Source: Myxococcus guangdongensis
Lineage (GTDB): Bacteria > Myxococcota > Myxococcia > Myxococcales > Myxococcaceae
DNA: 64,000 bases
Assembly (NCBI RefSeq): GCF_024198255.1
Contig: NZ_JAJVKW010000003.1
Coordinates: 925,938-989,937 of the forward strand
Direction: 5' to 3'
A program made the position numbers and the translations under genes. Every line of letters begins with the position of its first letter. Positions within the stretch are counted from its first letter, which is position 1. This document shows positions 1-10,129 of the stretch, in pieces. A model generated the notes under the pieces. That model was given only the letters and a program-made list of their open reading frames with translations, did not search any database and was not told the DNA's origin.

Positions 1-3000
1 CCACCTGGAACGTGGCGTTGTTCACCTCCCACGGGTCTCCGGTGCGCTCGAGCAGGCGGATGGCCTGGGTGCACTTCTCGATGCAGTCGTCGAAGCGCGA
101 GGAGGCGTAGCAGGCGAGCCCATAGAAGTGCAGCGTCTGGCCCTGGCCCCAGATGTCATTCTGCTCCTGGCGCAGGGACAGCGACTTCTCCGCGTACGCA
201 TAGGCCCGCTCGAACCAGGGCAGGGTGGTCAGCGCGGGCGAGTGCTCCGAGTACGCCTGCGCCAGCTCGGGCGTGGGCGGATAGCGCTCTGCGAGGTTCA
301 AGTCCCTGAGGTGCGCCCACAACACCGCCGCGCGGCCCCGTCGGTACCAGTAGCCATACGCGAGCCGGCTGTAGAGCCGCACGGCCTGGAGGTCCTCGGT
401 GCCTCCCTCGATGGGACGACGCGCGAGGAACCACCTCGGCGCCACCGTGTGCGCGGCCTGCGCGAGGATTTCCCACGCGGCGCTCGCGCCGGTGAGCACG
501 CCTCGGGGCGGCACCCAGCGTCCCATCAGCTTCAGGCCCTGCTCCAGCGCGAGCGTCGCCTCGCCGAAGTCGCCGCGCTTGAAGGCGAGCTCGCCCAACT
601 GGCCGAGGATGCGCGCCTGCTCCTGCTTCTCCCTCGCAAGCGACTGCGCGCGCTCCAGTTGCTGACGGGACTCCTCGTAGCGGCCGCGCAGCATGAGGAC
701 GTTGCCCAGGCCCGCCGCGACGCGGAAGCGGATGCTCGCGTCCGCGTCCGCCGCGCCGCGCTCGGCGATGCGGTAGTTGAGCTCCGCGGACTCCAGCGCG
801 AACCTCCCGCGCGCCAGCTCCGCCGCGATGAGCGCGTGGGGCAGCGCCTGCGTGTCCTCACCCGCGGCGTCGAAGTGGTAGGCCAGCTCGAACGAGTCCT
901 TCGTCGGCTGGGCCGCCGCCGAGCGCGCCGCCTGTCGGTGCAGCTCCCGCCGTCTCTGCGGCGTCAGCATGTCCAGCAGCACCTCGCGCAGCTTGTCGTG
1001 CACGAAGGTGTAGCGCGCGCCCTCCTCCCACAGCATGTGACGGCGACGCGGCTCCTCCAGCGCGGCGCTCAAGTGCTCGCGCGACACGCCCGAAAGGGCC
1101 TCCAGGCGTGACAGCTCGAAGGACTTGCCCAGCACCGCGCCCACCGAGAGCAATCGCCGCGAGGCCAGGGGCAACAGGCGCAGCCGCCGCACGAGGAAGC
1201 TCGCGGCCTGCCGGGACGAGCGCGCGTGCGCCATCGCCGTCGGCTCCACGCTCCAACCGGAGGCCCCCGGCACCAGCACGCCGTCCTCCACCAGCCCGTG
1301 CAGCACCGCGCTCGCCATGAAGGGGTTGCCCTCCGACAGCCGCGTCACCAGCTCCGTGGCCTCGCGCGGCAGCGCGCCCGCCATGGACTCCGTCAGGCGC
1401 GTCACCTCCGAAGCCCCCAGCGCGGACAGCCGTAAGTGCGCGTTGGGCGCCAGCCTGCGCAGCACGTGCGTGGGGCCGATGTCCTCACCGCGGAAGGCGA
1501 CGACGACGAGCACCCGTCCCTGTCCCTGGCGCCTCGCCTGTGACCAACCCTCCAGGGCCCGCAGCGTCAGCTCATCCGCCCACTGGCAGTCGTCGAGCAC
1601 CACGACGGCGGGCTCGTCCCGCGTGCCCAGCGCGCCGAGCAGCGCGGTGAGTGCCTGGATGCCGCGGCTCTCACCGAGAGACTCGGGCCCCAGTCCCCGC
1701 GGGGAGGCGTGCGGCGCGGGGCACAGCAGCGGCTCCAACTGCGGCAGCACCATGCACAGCCCCGCCTCCTGTCCAGCGAGCCGCTCACGCAGCGCCTGGG
1801 CCAGCGCGGGCCTCGACGCGAGCGCCTGGGTGATGGCCGAGGCCACGCCCGTGAAGAGCTGGAAGGGCCTCCGCGCGGCCTGGTCCTGCCCCTGTCCCTG
1901 CAGCACCCACGCGTGGTGTCGCGGAGCGCGGGCGGAGAGCTCCTCGAGCAGCCGGCTCTTGCCGCCGCCAGACTCGGCCTCCACCACCACCAGTCGCCCC
2001 GGGTCCGTCACCGTGTGCTCGAGCTCGCGCTCCAGCGTGGCGACCTCCTCGTGGCGGCCGACGAAGGAGGGCTCGGTGAGGCTGCGTCGGGAGTCCCTCG
2101 CGCCGGTGATGAGCTCCGGCTCCGCCTGGCCCCGGGCCAGCGCGTCCTCCAGCTCCAGCAGGTCCGCCAGCGCGGAGGCCGCCGACTGGTAGCGATCCGA
2201 CGGGTCCGTCTGCAACAGGCGCGAGACGAGCTCCTCCAATGCGCGCGGCGCGTCCACGCCCACCGCGCGCAGCCGGGGCCGCGCGGACAGGTGCTGACGA
2301 AGGACCTCGCCCACCGAGTCGCCCGTGAAGAGGGGGACCCCAGCCAGCGACTCGAAGAGGACGACGCCCGTGGAGTACAGGTCCGACGTGGCCTCCACGG
2401 GGCGGTGCAGGAGGCCCGCCTGCTCCGGGGACAGGTAGCGCGCGGTGCCCACCGGCAGGTCCCTGAGGGACGCGTCGAGGCGCTCGCTGCGGGCGAGCCC
2501 GAAATCAATCAGCGTGGCGCGTGACAGCGGCTCGCCGGAGACGATGAGGTTGGCGGGCTTCACGTCGCGGTGCAGCACGCCGTGGTGGTGGGCCTCGGCC
2601 AGCGCGGACAGCAGGCCCCGGCCCAGCGCGAGCGCTTCGGGGACGCTCAGCACGCCGCGCTCCAGGCGCGCCTCCAGGGACTCTCCCGTCAGCCAGGGGG
2701 TGACCAGGTACAGCCAGTCCTCCGAGGTGCCGATGTGGCGCACGGCGACGACGAAGGGGCTGTCGAGCCGCGCGAGCGTGGCGGCCTCGTGCTCCATGCG
2801 GTGGCGCGTGGCGGGGACGAGCGCCGTGGTGGAGGTCACCTTGATGGCCACGCGCTCCCCGGTGCTCAGGTCCACACCCGCCCACGTGGAGATTCCCCGG
2901 CCGACCTTCAACCGCTGGACGAGCTCGAACTGGTGGCCCAGTCGGCGGCCGGGCCGCGGCTCTCCTGGAACGGCGCTGGCGGATGGGATGCCTTCAGCCA

Positions 3001-3001
3001 T
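1..3001 (-). CDS. Ser/Thr protein kinase with AAA-type ATPase and TPR regions (PknK-like), C-terminus outside window
   Basis: Large cytoplasmic signalling protein; at least 1000 codons are in the window and the frame is still open at base 2. The N-terminal kinase domain (about residues 20-280) shows VAIK, HRDVKPAN and DFG, so it should be active. An ATPase module follows, with a Walker A ending GGGKS (Lys at about residue 348) and a Walker B reading VVVLDD followed by CQWAD. The rest is helical, TPR-like sequence, as in PknK-type kinases where the ATPase/TPR part is thought to sense or scaffold. ATG at 3001 is the first Met ahead of the kinase domain. It is divergent from the secreted-protein gene at 3355. 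The substrate is unknown, and a further C-terminal domain cannot be excluded because the gene leaves the window. Confidence 0.9.
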   Translation of the reverse strand, partial: MAEGIPSASAVPGEPRPGRRLGHQFELVQRLKVGRGISTWAGVDLSTGERVAIKVTSTTALVPATRHRMEHEAATLARLDSPFVVAVRHIGTSEDWLYLVTPWLTGESLEARLERGVLSVPEALALGRGLLSALAEAHHHGVLHRDVKPANLIVSGEPLSRATLIDFGLARSERLDASLRDLPVGTARYLSPEQAGLLHRPVEATSDLYSTGVVLFESLAGVPLFTGDSVGEVLRQHLSARPRLRAVGVDAPRALEELVSRLLQTDPSDRYQSAASALADLLELEDALARGQAEPELITGARDSRRSLTEPSFVGRHEEVATLERELEHTVTDPGRLVVVEAESGGGKSRLLEELSARAPRHHAWVLQGQGQDQAARRPFQLFTGVASAITQALASRPALAQALRERLAGQEAGLCMVLPQLEPLLCPAPHASPRGLGPESLGESRGIQALTALLGALGTRDEPAVVVLDDCQWADELTLRALEGWSQARRQGQGRVLVVVAFRGEDIGPTHVLRRLAPNAHLRLSALGASEVTRLTESMAGALPREATELVTRLSEGNPFMASAVLHGLVEDGVLVPGASGWSVEPTAMAHARSSRQAASFLVRRLRLLPLASRRLLSVGAVLGKSFELSRLEALSGVSREHLSAALEEPRRRHMLWEEGARYTFVHDKLREVLLDMLTPQRRRELHRQAARSAAAQPTKDSFELAYHFDAAGEDTQALPHALIAAELARGRFALESAELNYRIAERGAADADASIRFRVAAGLGNVLMLRGRYEESRQQLERAQSLAREKQEQARILGQLGELAFKRGDFGEATLALEQGLKLMGRWVPPRGVLTGASAAWEILAQAAHTVAPRWFLARRPIEGGTEDLQAVRLYSRLAYGYWYRRGRAAVLWAHLRDLNLAERYPPTPELAQAYSEHSPALTTLPWFERAYAYAEKSLSLRQEQNDIWGQGQTLHFYGLACYASSRFDDCIEKCTQAIRLLERTGDPWEVNNATFQV

Positions 3002-3354
3002 TCAGTGCCCTCGCGCTCCACCCCGCGACGCGAAGGCGCCGTGGTTGGCCGCGCGTCCCGTCCCTCCCGGCAACGTTGGGTGTCGGACGGGCGCCGCCAA
3101 GGGAGTGGTCGACGCACGTCTCCCGTGCGCCGACTCAGCCTTCAACAGCCGCACCCGCTCCGCTTCCCTCCTGCTTCTCGGGCATGCGGGCAGACTGCTC
3201 GGGCACCGAGGGGGCGGGCACGAATGACTCGGGTGTGCCCGCACGTCGTCCGGCGGGCGACGGGGCAGGGGGCCGACCTTCCGGCAGGTGGGTGGCACAT
3301 GCTACGCCGGTGCGCGAAGTCGCCGTCCCTTCCCTCCCCCTGAGGACCTGCTCC
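3002..3354. other. Divergent intergenic region
   Basis: A 353-base gap between the kinase start and the secreted-protein start. It must hold promoters for both directions. I found no convincing -35/-10 pair, hairpin with T-run, or coding sequence; the open frames crossing it are GC-driven. Confidence 0.5.
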
Positions 3355-3942
3355 ATGACGAAGTTCTCGCAGACGTTGCTGGCCGCGCTCGCGCTGTCCC
3401 TGCTGCTCCCCGTCGCCTCCGCGCGCGCTTCCGACTATCCGCCCGACTACCCCATCTGCAGCGTCTATGACTCCGTGACGACGGGGCCCTTCGAGGTCAT
3501 CCGCCACACGCGCCGGCTCCCCGGGAGGCTCGCCACGCTCACCGTCAGCTACCGGGGGTTCTTGCGCAACCTGTACCCGGACAATCAGATCTCCATCTAT
3601 GTCAGCCTCAACGGCCGTCAGCAGACGCTGGCCGCGAGCGCGGGCGCGAACAGCGACGCCTATGTCCTCCTGAACGCGGGCCCGCGCGGGTGCACCAAGT
3701 GCATGCGGTACATCAACACGCCGCTGTGCAACGCGCACTTCGCGGCGGGCGGCCAGGAGGGTGTCTGGGTGTGCGAGCAGCCCTCGGCGGTGGAGAACGA
3801 CTTGTTCTTCTATGCCTTCGACTGGAACGGCTACCAGAACGCGTGGGACATCCACGTGGCCGCGACGGCCGGCGGCCAGTGGGACAGCAATCTGGGCAAC
3901 AACTACTTCGCGCGACTGCCGGCACGGTCGAGCTGCTGGTAG
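3355..3942 (+). CDS. Secreted protein of unknown function
   Basis: 195 residues. The N-terminus (MTKFSQTLLAALALSLLLP, then VASARA) is a standard signal peptide with a likely AxA cleavage near residue 24, so the protein is exported. The mature part is aromatic- and Asn-rich. It contains several Cys (CTKC, a later PLC, a CEQ and a C-terminal SCW) that could form disulfides in the periplasm or outside. I do not recognise the family. The ATG at 3355 is chosen because it places the signal peptide at the N-terminus; the open frame upstream has no signal-like character. It stands alone between a divergent kinase and fahA. Confidence 0.8.
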   Translation: MTKFSQTLLAALALSLLLPVASARASDYPPDYPICSVYDSVTTGPFEVIRHTRRLPGRLATLTVSYRGFLRNLYPDNQISIYVSLNGRQQTLAASAGANSDAYVLLNAGPRGCTKCMRYINTPLCNAHFAAGGQEGVWVCEQPSAVENDLFFYAFDWNGYQNAWDIHVAATAGGQWDSNLGNNYFARLPARSSCW

Positions 3943-3991
3943 TTTTCCGCCGAGAGCGTTCGCGGGCTGCACCCGAAGCTTGACTCCCCGA

Positions 3992-4016
3992 GAGCCCCGG
4001 CGGAAAAGCCGGGCTC
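3992..4016. terminator. GC-rich hairpin between secreted protein and fahA
   Basis: GAGCC-C-CGGC, loop GGAAAA, then GCCGGGCTC: a nine-pair stem with one bulged C. No T-run follows, so termination is inferred from position only. Confidence 0.35.
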
Positions 4017-4062
4017 ATGAGGCGGCCCCCGCTGTTTCCACCGGGCCGCGGGGAGCCCGGGA

Positions 4063-5039
<977 letters not shown>

Positions 5040-5043
<4 letters not shown>

Positions 5044-5699
5044 AGGGCCTTCGGTTGCACAACTACTGGCGCAGCTCCGCGTCGTGGCGGGTGCGCCTGA
5101 CGTTGCACCTCAAGGGCCAGCCCTTCGAGTACGTGGCGGTGCACCTGCTCAAGGATGGTGGGCAGCAGAACTCGGAGGCGTATCGGAGCGTCAATCCGAT
5201 GCGCACGGTGCCCACGCTGGAGTGGACGGAGACGGATGGGACGGAGCGGCGGTTGTCGCAGTCGCTCGCCATCGTGGAGTTGCTTCAGGAGCGCTTCCCG
5301 ACGCCGTCGCTGTTCCCGGAGGACAGCTACCTGCGGGCTCGGACGCGGATGCTGGCGGAGTACGTGAACTCCGGCATGCAGCCGCTGCAGAACCTGGCGG
5401 TGTTGCAGCGCATCAAGAGTGAGCTGAAGGGCGACGACAAGGCGTGGGGCGCGTACTGGAATGCCCGGGGCCTGGAGGCGCTGGAGACGATGGTGCAGCC
5501 CACGGCGGGACGCTTCTGCGTGGGAGACACCGTGTCTCTGGCGGACGTGTGCCTGGTGCCGCAGCTGTATGGCGCGCGCCGGTTCGCGTTGGATTTGTCG
5601 CCGTACCCGACGCTGCTGCGCATCGAGGCCGCGTGCGCGGAGCATCCCGCCTTCCAGGCGGCGCACCCGGACCGTCAGCCGGACGCGGCGCCGGCCTGA
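5040..5699 (+). CDS. maiA: Maleylacetoacetate isomerase (zeta-class GST)
   Basis: 219 residues, normal for the family. It isomerises maleylacetoacetate to fumarylacetoacetate using glutathione, giving the substrate of the preceding gene. The thioredoxin-fold half begins NYWRSSASWRVR, matching the zeta-GST signature with its catalytic Ser; the usual Cys of SSCSWRVR is Ala, a common bacterial variant. The C-terminal helical half carries the GST features FCVGDTVSLADVCLVPQ. It overlaps fahA by ATGA. Together they form a two-gene tyrosine-catabolic operon; hppD and hmgA are not in this window. Confidence 0.92.
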
Positions 5700-5710
5700 G
5701 GAGTGGTCGA

Positions 5711-5739
5711 GGAGCGCCCCGTCACGAATGGGGCGCTCC
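5711..5739. terminator. Perfect inverted repeat between maiA and osmC
   Basis: GGAGCGCCCC, a nine-base loop, then GGGGCGCTCC: ten perfect pairs between convergent genes. No T-run on either strand, but the position suits a bidirectional terminator. Confidence 0.55.
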
Positions 5740-5835
5740 GGTCCTCCGCAGTATCGGCAGGCATGCTTCTGCGCTCGCTACCGGTGGAGCGTGCGGATAT
5801 CCGCCGGGTTTGTTCTTCTCCGCGGAGTTCGAGAT

Positions 5836-6261
5836 TCAGGCCGTCGGCGCGAAGGTCGTGTCGATGCGCAACGCGCGTGACAGTGTGAGTGTCACGGGCG
5901 TCTTCGCGGCGATTTCGAGCAGGCGCGCCTTCTGCTCCTCGGTGACGGCGGGGCCGACCGAGAGCACGCGCTCCACGCGCTCCACGTCGTTCTCGCGCAG
6001 CAGCTTGAGCTTCACGGTGAAGGGGTTCAGCTCCCATCCCTTGCGCGCCGCGTACATCTTCAACGTGATGGCGGTGCACGCACCCAGTGAGCCGACGAGC
6101 AACTGGTAGGGCGCGGGGCCCTGGTCCGCGCCGCCCAGCGCCTCGGGCTCGTCCGCCTGGAAGTGATGCTTGCCGGTGCGAATCGACTGCGTGTAGCCGG
6201 CCTGGCTCTCGACGACGGCCGCCGCGAGCAGCTTGGAGTCATGGGTGGTCATGACGGACAT
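5836..6261 (-). CDS. OsmC/Ohr family protein, one of the usual cysteines absent
   Basis: 141 residues from ATG 6261 (a second ATG lies three codons in). The OsmC fold is recognisable: LVGSLGACTAITLKMYA holds the first conserved Cys. The region that in relatives reads about AekCPVhrtL here reads AAKTPVTLTL, so the second redox Cys is Thr. OsmC/Ohr proteins are cytoplasmic peroxidases for organic hydroperoxides and use both Cys; with one lost, classic peroxidase cycling is doubtful, although some YhfA-type members tolerate this. It is convergent with maiA. Longer in-frame upstream sequence is rejected because it is compositionally non-coding. Confidence 0.85.
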   Translation of the reverse strand: MSVMTTHDSKLLAAAVVESQAGYTQSIRTGKHHFQADEPEALGGADQGPAPYQLLVGSLGACTAITLKMYAARKGWELNPFTVKLKLLRENDVERVERVLSVGPAVTEEQKARLLEIAAKTPVTLTLSRALRIDTTFAPTA

Positions 6262-6379
6262 GAATCCAGGGTGCGGCCCGGGTGACAAGTGTCCACCCGT
6301 CACGCCGTGTCCGACACGTGTCGAGCCACACGGATGTTTCGAGCCACCCTCCCTCTTCCGAGGGTAGCGTCCTTCTCGG

Positions 6380-7570
6380 ATGTCGCCCCTGGAGTCCCCA
6401 CACATCGCCTCGCCGGACCGCGCCGCAGTGCTGCGCGAGCTCGCGCTCTTGTTCCTTCGCCTGGGCACCACGGCCTTTGGTGGCCCCGCCGCGCACATCG
6501 CCCTGATGGAGGACGAAGTCGTGCGCCGTCGGCGCTGGCTCACGCGCGAGGAGTTCGTGGACCTGCTCGGCGCGGCCAACCTCATCCCTGGCCCCAACTC
6601 CACCGAGCTGGCCATCCACATCGGCCACCGTCGCGCGGGCTGGCTCGGCCTGTGGGTCGCGGGCACGTGCTTCATCCTCCCCGCGTTCCTCATCGTCCTC
6701 GGCGTCGCCTGGGGCTACGCGCGCTTCGGCTCGCTGCCCGACGTGAGCGCGCTGCTCTACGGCGTCAAGGCCGTCATCATCGCCGTGGTGGCCCAGGCCC
6801 TGTGGGGACTCACGCGCACCGTGGTGAAGGGCCCGCTCGCGGCTGTCATCGGAATCGCCGCCGCCACTTTGGCCTTCCTCGGCGTCGACGAGCTGCTGCT
6901 GTTGTTGCTGTCGGGGCTCGCCGTGTTCGGCTGGCGCGCGGCGACGCGTCGCGGAGGCGCCTCGGGGCCTTCGGCTGGAATGCTCGTCGCGCCGTGGAGC
7001 GCGGTGCTCCCGTTGGGCGCCGCGTCGGCGGCGGTGCCCTTCTCGCAACAGGGCCTGTTCCTCTTCTTCCTGAAGGTGGGCTCGGTGCTCTACGGCAGCG
7101 GCTATGTGCTGCTGGCGTTCCTGCGCTCGGACCTGGTGCAGCGGCTGGGCTGGTTGACCGAGGCACAGTTGCTCGACGCGGTGGCGGTGGGCCAGGTGAC
7201 GCCCGGTCCCGTGTTCACCACGGCCACGTTCATCGGCTACGTGCTCGGCGGGCCCGTGGGCGCCACCGTGGCCACGGTGGGCATCTTCCTGCCCGCCTTC
7301 GTCTTCGTCGCGCTCAGCGGCCCGCTGGTGCCTCGGCTGCGCGCGTCCTGGGTCGCGGGGGCCTTCCTGGATGGCGTCAACGTGGCCTCGCTCGCGCTGA
7401 TGGCCGTGGTGACGTGGCAGCTCGGCCGAGCGGCCCTGGTCGACATGTGGACCGTGGGGCTCGCCGTCGTGTCGGCCGTGCTGCTCATCCGCTTCCGCGT
7501 CAACTCCGCCTGGCTGGTGCTGGGCGGAGGCGCGGTGGGGTGGCTCGTCCGAAGTGCTAGCGGGGCGTGA
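6380..7570 (+). CDS. chrA: Chromate transporter, two-domain ChrA type
   Basis: 396 residues with two CHR halves and about ten membrane segments. Half 1 has the signature FGGPAAHI followed by a basic stretch and NLIPGPNSTE. Half 2 repeats the logic with GQVTPGPVFTTATFIGY. The family exports chromate across the inner membrane by proton-coupled exchange. The full two-domain length and both PGP motifs suggest a functional protein. It overlaps the convergent secreted-protein gene by 14 bases at the 3' ends. No chrB-type regulator is adjacent. Confidence 0.9.
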   Translation: MSPLESPHIASPDRAAVLRELALLFLRLGTTAFGGPAAHIALMEDEVVRRRRWLTREEFVDLLGAANLIPGPNSTELAIHIGHRRAGWLGLWVAGTCFILPAFLIVLGVAWGYARFGSLPDVSALLYGVKAVIIAVVAQALWGLTRTVVKGPLAAVIGIAAATLAFLGVDELLLLLLSGLAVFGWRAATRRGGASGPSAGMLVAPWSAVLPLGAASAAVPFSQQGLFLFFLKVGSVLYGSGYVLLAFLRSDLVQRLGWLTEAQLLDAVAVGQVTPGPVFTTATFIGYVLGGPVGATVATVGIFLPAFVFVALSGPLVPRLRASWVAGAFLDGVNVASLALMAVVTWQLGRAALVDMWTVGLAVVSAVLLIRFRVNSAWLVLGGGAVGWLVRSASGA

Positions 7571-8030
7571 GCTTCGCCTCGCAGCGGGAGACCTCGACAC
7601 CGGACAGGTCCGAGCGCCGGTCGATGCACGTCAGCCGCAGGTGGTCTCCCTCGCTCGTCGCCTCGCAGTGACGGTTGCCGTCCACCGTCGTCCCACCCGC
7701 GTCGGGTCGCGCCACGCCGCCATCGGCGTCCAGGTAGAGGGTGTGTCCCCGGTCATGCAAAGACCAGTCGCCACGCTTCAGGTTCACCTTGGCGCTGGCG
7801 CCCCCGTACTCGGGGAAGCCCAGGGGCGCGTGACCCACGGCGGTCAGGTCGCAAGAATCCTCGGGGACCCTCAGGACGAAGGAGCCGTTGCCACCGCAGG
7901 TGTTCTCGGTGACGTCGAAGGTGACTTCCTGCGCGTCCTTCTCGCAGTCGGGCGCGGAGTCCGCGATGAGCAGCACACCGGTGATGGCGAGCACGGCGAC
8001 GGAGGCGAGGTTCCTCAGCAACGGCATCAT
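7557..8030 (-). CDS. Secreted protein of unknown function
   Basis: 157 residues. The start is MMPLLRNLASVAVLAITGVL, a signal peptide or anchor, followed by an acidic, Cys-containing mature region (DCEKD, ENTCGG, SCDLT, RHCEAT, LTCID, RCEAK) suggestive of disulfide bonding outside the cytoplasm. No lipobox is evident. The ATG at 8030 overlaps the upstream gene's stop (ATGA), which fixes the start and implies coupling in a three-gene reverse-strand operon (8503, 8027, 7557). The family is not recognised. Confidence 0.75.
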   Translation of the reverse strand: MMPLLRNLASVAVLAITGVLLIADSAPDCEKDAQEVTFDVTENTCGGNGSFVLRVPEDSCDLTAVGHAPLGFPEYGGASAKVNLKRGDWSLHDRGHTLYLDADGGVARPDAGGTTVDGNRHCEATSEGDHLRLTCIDRRSDLSGVEVSRCEAKLTPR

Positions 8031-8506
8031 GATGGAGCTCCTGGGGGTGTGAGGGGCACGGCCGGCGCCCGGGACAGCAGCGTGGCGCGGCCGTACAACA
8101 CGGCGAGGACGACGAAGGGCAGGGTGAGCAGGTCCGAGACATCCGCCACCGCGCGGAAGCCGCTGAACCCCAACGGCGCGCCGATGGGACGCAGCCACTC
8201 ACAGAAGCGGTCCGCGAAGGGCTGGGACACCTTGAGCGCGGTGAACAGCCCCGTCGTCACCAGGGCGCCCACGCCCAGCCTCACGCGCAGGCTCCAGCGC
8301 GTGACGAGCGCCAGCAGCGCGGAGACATAGAGCGGCAGGAAGAAGCAGATGGCCACATCCGACAGCTTCCCCGTGAGCGTGTTGTGGAAGGTCGGCTTGA
8401 GGACGCGGTCATTCACCGCCATCAGCACGACGGCGGCCAGCGGCACGGGCGCGAGGAACTCCGACATCGACGGCAACGGCTTCATCCCCCACGCGCGCCC
8501 GCTCAC
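8027..8506 (-). CDS. Small multi-pass membrane protein of unknown function
   Basis: 159 residues with about four hydrophobic segments (for example FLAPVPLAAVVLMAV and a C-terminal LLTLPFVVLAVLYG). It reads like an inner-membrane protein; the family is unrecognised. The GTG at 8506 overlaps the stop of the spermidine-synthase-like gene (GTGA) and the stop overlaps the next ATG, so the three genes are tightly coupled. An alternative ATG at 8485 would shorten it by seven residues. Confidence 0.7.
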   Translation of the reverse strand: MSGRAWGMKPLPSMSEFLAPVPLAAVVLMAVNDRVLKPTFHNTLTGKLSDVAICFFLPLYVSALLALVTRWSLRVRLGVGALVTTGLFTALKVSQPFADRFCEWLRPIGAPLGFSGFRAVADVSDLLTLPFVVLAVLYGRATLLSRAPAVPLTPPGAPS

Positions 8507-9996
8507 CGCAGCGCCTCCGAGCCCATCAGGGCCTTGAGTAGGATGGCGTCGGTCAACATCTCCACCGGCGCCCGGTCATCGGTGAGCGGCTGCGCCGAGG
8601 CCACCGGCTGCAGCTCCCCCACCACGCGCGTCGCCAGGTGCTGCAGCGACAGGGGCAGCGAGGACGTCCGCGCGCTCAGCCGCTCCCCCATGCCCTCCGG
8701 CCCCGCGAACAGCAGCGTGTTGCTGTGGTTGCGCGCATCCGCCGCGAGCACCTGCGGGAACACCGTGGCCAGCGTCCCACCCACCGCGCGCACCACCGCG
8801 CGCTCGTCGCGGAAGCGGCCCACGTTGAAGCACGCCACGCCGCCCGGCTCCAGGTGCGCCGCCACCTCTTGCGCGAACTCGCGCGTCGTCAGGTGGAAGG
8901 GCACGTAGGGGAAGCGGAACGCGTCCACGATGATGGCGTCGTAGCGCCGCGTGTCCCGGCGCAGGAACGTGCGCGCGTCCGCGATGTGCACCTCCACCTC
9001 CGTCCCCAGGCCGAAGTGCTGGCGCGCCAGCTTCACCACCATCGCGTCCAGCTCCACGCCCACGACGTACGCCCCCGGGTACGTCTCCCGCAGCCCCCGC
9101 GCGCTCGTGCCCGCGCCCAGCCCCAACACCAGCACGCGCGGCGTCCGAGGCTCCGCGCGCGCCATCGCCGGCGTCAGCAGGTAGTGCGCGAACACCTCGT
9201 CGCGCACCGGCTGGCCCGGCACCCACGTGCTCTGCACCGCGAAGCCCTCGTCGAAGACCAGGCTGCGCGTGCCGCTTGGGGACTCCAGCACCTGGAGGAA
9301 GGCGTGCGGCGACTCGGCCACCTCGAGCGCCTGCGGATGCCTGGGCAGCGCATGCGTCCCCAGCACCAGCGCCGCCGCGGGCACCCCCACCGCCAGCGCG
9401 CGCCATCGCCACCCCAGCCCCCACGTCGCCGTCAGCCCGAGCATCCCCGCGAAGCACGCCATGGCCCGCGCCGTGCCCAGCCACGGCAGCACCACGAAGG
9501 CCGCCAGCAGCGTCCCGACGATGCTCCCCAGCGTGGACGCGGACGACAGCCTCCCCGCGTGCGCCCCCGCCGACGCCACGCCCCCCAACCCCACGCGCAC
9601 CAGGAACGGCCCCACCGCGCCCAGGGCGAGCAGCGGCGGAATCGCCACCAGCACCACCAGCGCCACCCGCCCCATGGCCTCCAGCGGCCTGCCCGTCATC
9701 ACCGCCGTCGTGGCCCCCGGCAGGAGCACCCTCGCGAGGAAGGGCAGCGCGGTGAGCATCAGCGCCGCCACCCCGAGCGCCACCCGCAGGGGCTCCAGCC
9801 TCGCGGCCCGGTCCGCCACCCTGCCGCCCAGGTGAGCCCCCAGCGCCAGCCCGCCCAGCACCAGGGAGATGAGCGCCGCCCACACCGGGGTGCTGCTCCC
9901 GAAGTAGGGCGCCACCAGTCGCGAGGCCGCCATCTCCGATGCCATCACCGTGGCGCCAGAGAGGAAGGACAACCAGGTCAGCGAGGAGGGCTTCAT
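8503..9996 (-). CDS. Membrane-fused spermidine synthase-like protein
   Basis: About 497 residues from MKPSSLTW; in-frame starts at 10029 and 10068 are possible. The N-terminal half is a set of hydrophobic helices (from TWLSFLSGATVMASEM to about residue 220). The C-terminal half is a SAM/dcSAM-binding methyltransferase-like fold: VLVLGLGAGTSARGL (glycine-rich loop), VVGVELDAMVV (acidic residue ending strand 2) and YDAIIVDAF. This is the common fused spermidine synthase architecture. The true substrate is uncertain, since many such fusions have no proven aminopropyltransferase activity. It leads the operon with 8027-8506 and 7557-8030. Confidence 0.82.
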   Translation of the reverse strand: MKPSSLTWLSFLSGATVMASEMAASRLVAPYFGSSTPVWAALISLVLGGLALGAHLGGRVADRAARLEPLRVALGVAALMLTALPFLARVLLPGATTAVMTGRPLEAMGRVALVVLVAIPPLLALGAVGPFLVRVGLGGVASAGAHAGRLSSASTLGSIVGTLLAAFVVLPWLGTARAMACFAGMLGLTATWGLGWRWRALAVGVPAAALVLGTHALPRHPQALEVAESPHAFLQVLESPSGTRSLVFDEGFAVQSTWVPGQPVRDEVFAHYLLTPAMARAEPRTPRVLVLGLGAGTSARGLRETYPGAYVVGVELDAMVVKLARQHFGLGTEVEVHIADARTFLRRDTRRYDAIIVDAFRFPYVPFHLTTREFAQEVAAHLEPGGVACFNVGRFRDERAVVRAVGGTLATVFPQVLAADARNHSNTLLFAGPEGMGERLSARTSSLPLSLQHLATRVVGELQPVASAQPLTDDRAPVEMLTDAILLKALMGSEALR

Positions 9997-10129
9997 GGGC
10001 GGGGGCGCCAACAGCAAGCCCCGTTCCATATTCAACAGCCCGTAAGTCCGGGCCTCACGGGCAGACACACCGCGAGGCCCGCGACACCCCCGTCAGCGAG
10101 CCGTGGCCCGGCTGACAGGATTGTCGTGC

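Noticed and set aside
128..1111. Forward-strand 327-residue frame
   Set aside because: Exact antisense of the TPR part of the PknK-like kinase, Arg/Leu-rich as expected for a shadow.
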